DNA of 44,690 nucleotides, taken from assembly GCA_015680685.1 (NCBI GenBank), contig MNCI01014934.1, positions 10,455-55,144 of the forward strand, in the 5' to 3' direction. The first letter of the stretch is position 1. Every line of letters begins with the position of its first letter. Both the position numbers and the translations under genes were made by a program. This stretch comes from Gnetum montanum. Taxonomy: Eukaryota; Streptophyta; Gnetopsida; Gnetales; Gnetaceae. Positions 42,769 through 44,690 of this stretch are shown here, piece by piece. The notes beneath the pieces were generated by a model. That model saw only the letters and a program-made list of their open reading frames with translations, was not told where the DNA came from and ran no database searches.

Positions 42769-43411
42769 CCCCAATTAGTAATGCTCGAAGGGTCCCTGAG
42801 GGTCCAATTTTTGGCATTTTGGTGAGCTAACAATTTTTGTTAGCTGACAAGGAAAAAAGTTAGCACTGTAACATTCAGCATTGTAAGATTTCTAGTTAAC
42901 ATTATAAAAAATTAGCACTCTCAATTGGCATTTTTTTCTGCTCTTTTCTACCACCTTGGTAGTATTCTACATTGTTAACACCTGAGTTCGCAATCAAGCA
43001 CACAGCCGTCTTGCTCTACATGTCTTGGTTACTCTTGGGATCTTTGCATCTCTTAGCGTTGTGCAATCGATTGTATCCACCTTGATAGAGCGAAGTCGTA
43101 GCTTCAAAGTGATGCATTTTTCTAACTACATTTTACTTTGTCTCCTGCTTATTGTTGAATTTTACACTATTTTTTGTCTCTTTTACATTTAAACATTACT
43201 TCATGCTATCAGTCTTGTTTTCAAATTATCTGGTTGCAAAAGGTTATATTAACACCAACTAAGTCCCTGTCTCATCGACCAGACCATTCAAGGCACCTCA
43301 TTTCTACTCTATCTAGCACAGCCCTCCCGCAGAAACAGGGTTAAGATTGTCAACGACCGATGACCTCTTGGTGTTTTCCAACCACCAACATTTTCAATAG
43401 CTATAGTTTCT

Positions 43412-43430
43412 TGGTGCTAGAAGGAGGGCC
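43412..43430 (+). promoter_or_regulatory. Possible primer-binding site of element G
   Basis: TGGTGCTAGAAGGAGGGCC, of the TGGCGCTAGAAGGAGGG type seen after plant gypsy LTRs, with one C-to-T change. The identity of the primer tRNA is not certain. Confidence 0.5.
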
Positions 43431-43454
43431 TTTTGATTTCCTTTCCGTGTGTCA

Positions 43455-43780
43455 CGGTAGTCTTATAAGACTTCTGCACCCTGATACGCATTAGCATAAA
43501 CTTGACACCCATCTATGGTTGTTTACGTGTTGCATGGTGCAAATCGGTCACCTCAATGATTCCTCGGGAACCCTATAGGACATAAAGCCTCTAGTTGCCA
43601 GCTGATTTGCCTATCTTACAGTAGTTCTACATGCGCACTGTACCCTATCATGCACTAGCATAAACGTAACATCCTTTTGCAATTTTTTACACATCATGTG
43701 GTACAGATTGGTCGCTTCAACGATTCCTCAGGAACCTTGTAAGACATAAAGCATTTTTTATTGCTTTCCAATTTCCTTGC
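43455..43780 (+). repeat. About 164-bp tandem duplication in the leader of element G
   Basis: Unit 1 (43455-43618) and unit 2 (43619-about 43780) share GGTAGT...CTGCACCCTGATACGCATTAGC-type starts, then TTAGCATAAAC, and GATTCCTCRGGAACC with GACATAAAGC. A further short pair, TTTAGCTTTCCAATTTC, lies at 43801 and imperfectly at 43764. Confidence 0.75.
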
Positions 43781-43856
43781 TCTTCTCGTTCGCAAAACTA
43801 TTTAGCTTTCCAATTTCTTTTCTTTTATTCTGTTTGCAAAACTGTTTAGCTTAACA

Positions 43857-44690
43857 ATGACTTCCTCGAGCACCGTTGCTAGCACCTTCAATGTTGAAGT
43901 TCCCATCATGGTTCAAGGCATCACAGATGTCAAACAACCACTCAACCCGATGCTGGAAATATGTCGATCCCTCAGGATCCAAAACTAGGGACTTGAGGGC
44001 TTGGCCTAAAAACATGAGTGCTATAACTTCATCTATACAAAGGTTCAGGCAAACTTGCCTTTGGATGTACATGAATTCAAAGGAAAACGTAGCTTCGAGT
44101 TCACTTACTACGATGGGAAGGAGTTTGTTCCCACTCCCAGTGCTTCCATACCTTTGACATAGATAAATCAAAGGCTTCTAGACTAGCTAATCCAATTGGC
44201 TAGGCTTAGGGAGTAACAGGACACAACATCTAACCAGGATGACACCTTCCAGGAAGGACAGGAGGAACTCAATTCCTAATCCGATGAGAGAGGTCAAACC
44301 AACCCCATTATTGTCCCTCCTACCCAATCCTTCTGGGCCAATCTATTGTCTATCACCACTCCCTTTGTGATCATGCCTACGCTCCTACAACCTACAATCA
44401 CAACTGCAATGGGTAGCCATGTCACCTTCCTGGCATATCAACGCCCTTATTCCCCTGTTTCATTTGCAGCAACGATGCCTCCACAAACCGTTCATCAGCC
44501 CATTCCTATAGCACATCACACACCAATCACGGCTACCCTGCCACATGTTCATACAGTACCTACTTCACATTCATATGCAACTTCCATTTCCATTCCTATG
44601 TTCACGTCTGTTCCACCCACTGCGACGAGCCCTGTCCACATGGTTGACCCCATTCACTTCTTTGCCTATTCCACAACCATCGCAGATGTC
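43857..44690 (+). pseudogene. Gag N-terminal region of element G, cut by window end
   Basis: The ATG at 43857 follows the leader and opens MTSSSTVASTFNVEVPIMVQ. One frame runs to the window end with six stops before 44280 (three TAG, three TAA), including RIQN*GLEGLA*KHECYNFI and NS*SDERGQTNP, mostly where Gln would fit. Readable parts include LDVHEFKGKRSFEFTYYDGK. From 44280 to 44690 the frame is fully open and rich in Pro, Thr, Ser and His (MPPQTVHQPIPIAHHTPI), a low-complexity linker typical of gypsy gag N-termini. The gag core is beyond the window. Confidence 0.6.

Larger units (their letters stand above)
41686..43411 (+). repeat. LTR of gypsy-type element G
   Basis: A long LTR of about 1.7 kb is inferred from a TATA box at 42761-42768 (TATAAATA), a promoter-upstream array of palindromic repeats, and a primer-site-like sequence at 43412 followed by a gag frame. 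The left end is not certain; TGAAACACCCC at 41679 overlaps the end of LTR F. No second copy is in the window, so the boundaries are inference. Probably a 5' LTR. Confidence 0.55.

Noticed and set aside
1-44690. CRISPR arrays, operons, rRNA or intact tRNA genes
   Set aside because: None seen; the window is plant nuclear repeat DNA, and tRNA-like boxes occur only in the SINE-like copies.

Overview
The window looks like a stretch of a large, repeat-dominated seed-plant genome, most likely a conifer. I base this on retrotransposons of five kinds, nearly all decayed, nested in one another. One is a Penelope-like element, a class known from conifers among seed plants. LTR families carry plant-type primer-binding sites, and there is a fragment of a plant-only DUF247 gene. 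No intact host gene is certain. Isolated N bases show it is an assembled draft.

Layout. 1-4223: left-truncated Ty3/gypsy element A on the minus strand, with 5' LTR, tRNA-Asp-type primer site and an almost open gag-protease frame. It sits inside a Penelope-like reverse transcriptase, whose 3' half continues at 4224-5056 on the plus strand. 5057-6600: low-copy DNA with an 88-bp tandem duplication holding a G-box and a CpG-rich ORF. 6600-7130: two tRNA-derived SINE-like copies. 7705-11229: a Ty1/copia element with two 378-bp LTRs and internal deletions, followed by an inverted repeat with Ns. 11674-12870: solo LTR C, same family as A. 13380-14520: LINE-type ORF1 relic on the minus strand. 14629-15730: diverged tandem units. 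16282-16870: DUF247 pseudogene. 18846-18985: a third SINE-like copy.

19239-25983: a LINE bounded by a 16-bp target duplication, with ORF1 (DUF4283-like plus zinc knuckle) and ORF2 (endonuclease, reverse transcriptase, zf-RVT). Its ORF1 is split by solo LTR B (19610-20400) of family A, which has its own 5-bp duplication. 27235-33165: gypsy element D, an old plus-strand relative of A with 5' LTR, primer site, gag, protease, RT thumb, RNase H and integrase. 34735-38075: element E, a promoter-like segment and a long coiled-coil ORF of unknown function. 38085-41685: element F on the minus strand, two ~290-bp LTRs around gag only. 41686-44690: element G, a long LTR with striking palindromic repeats, then leader and gag cut by the window end.

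The genes do not form a pathway; the biology is the layering and decay of transposons. Three themes stand out. First, short palindromic or inverted repeats recur in the U3 promoters of several LTR families, with different sequences in each. Second, in the LINE ORF1 nonsense codons are mostly TAG, and elsewhere primer-site changes are all transitions, as expected from cytosine-methylation decay. Third, catalytic aspartates have become asparagine in several unrelated elements. All identities come from reading motifs by eye; no database search was possible.
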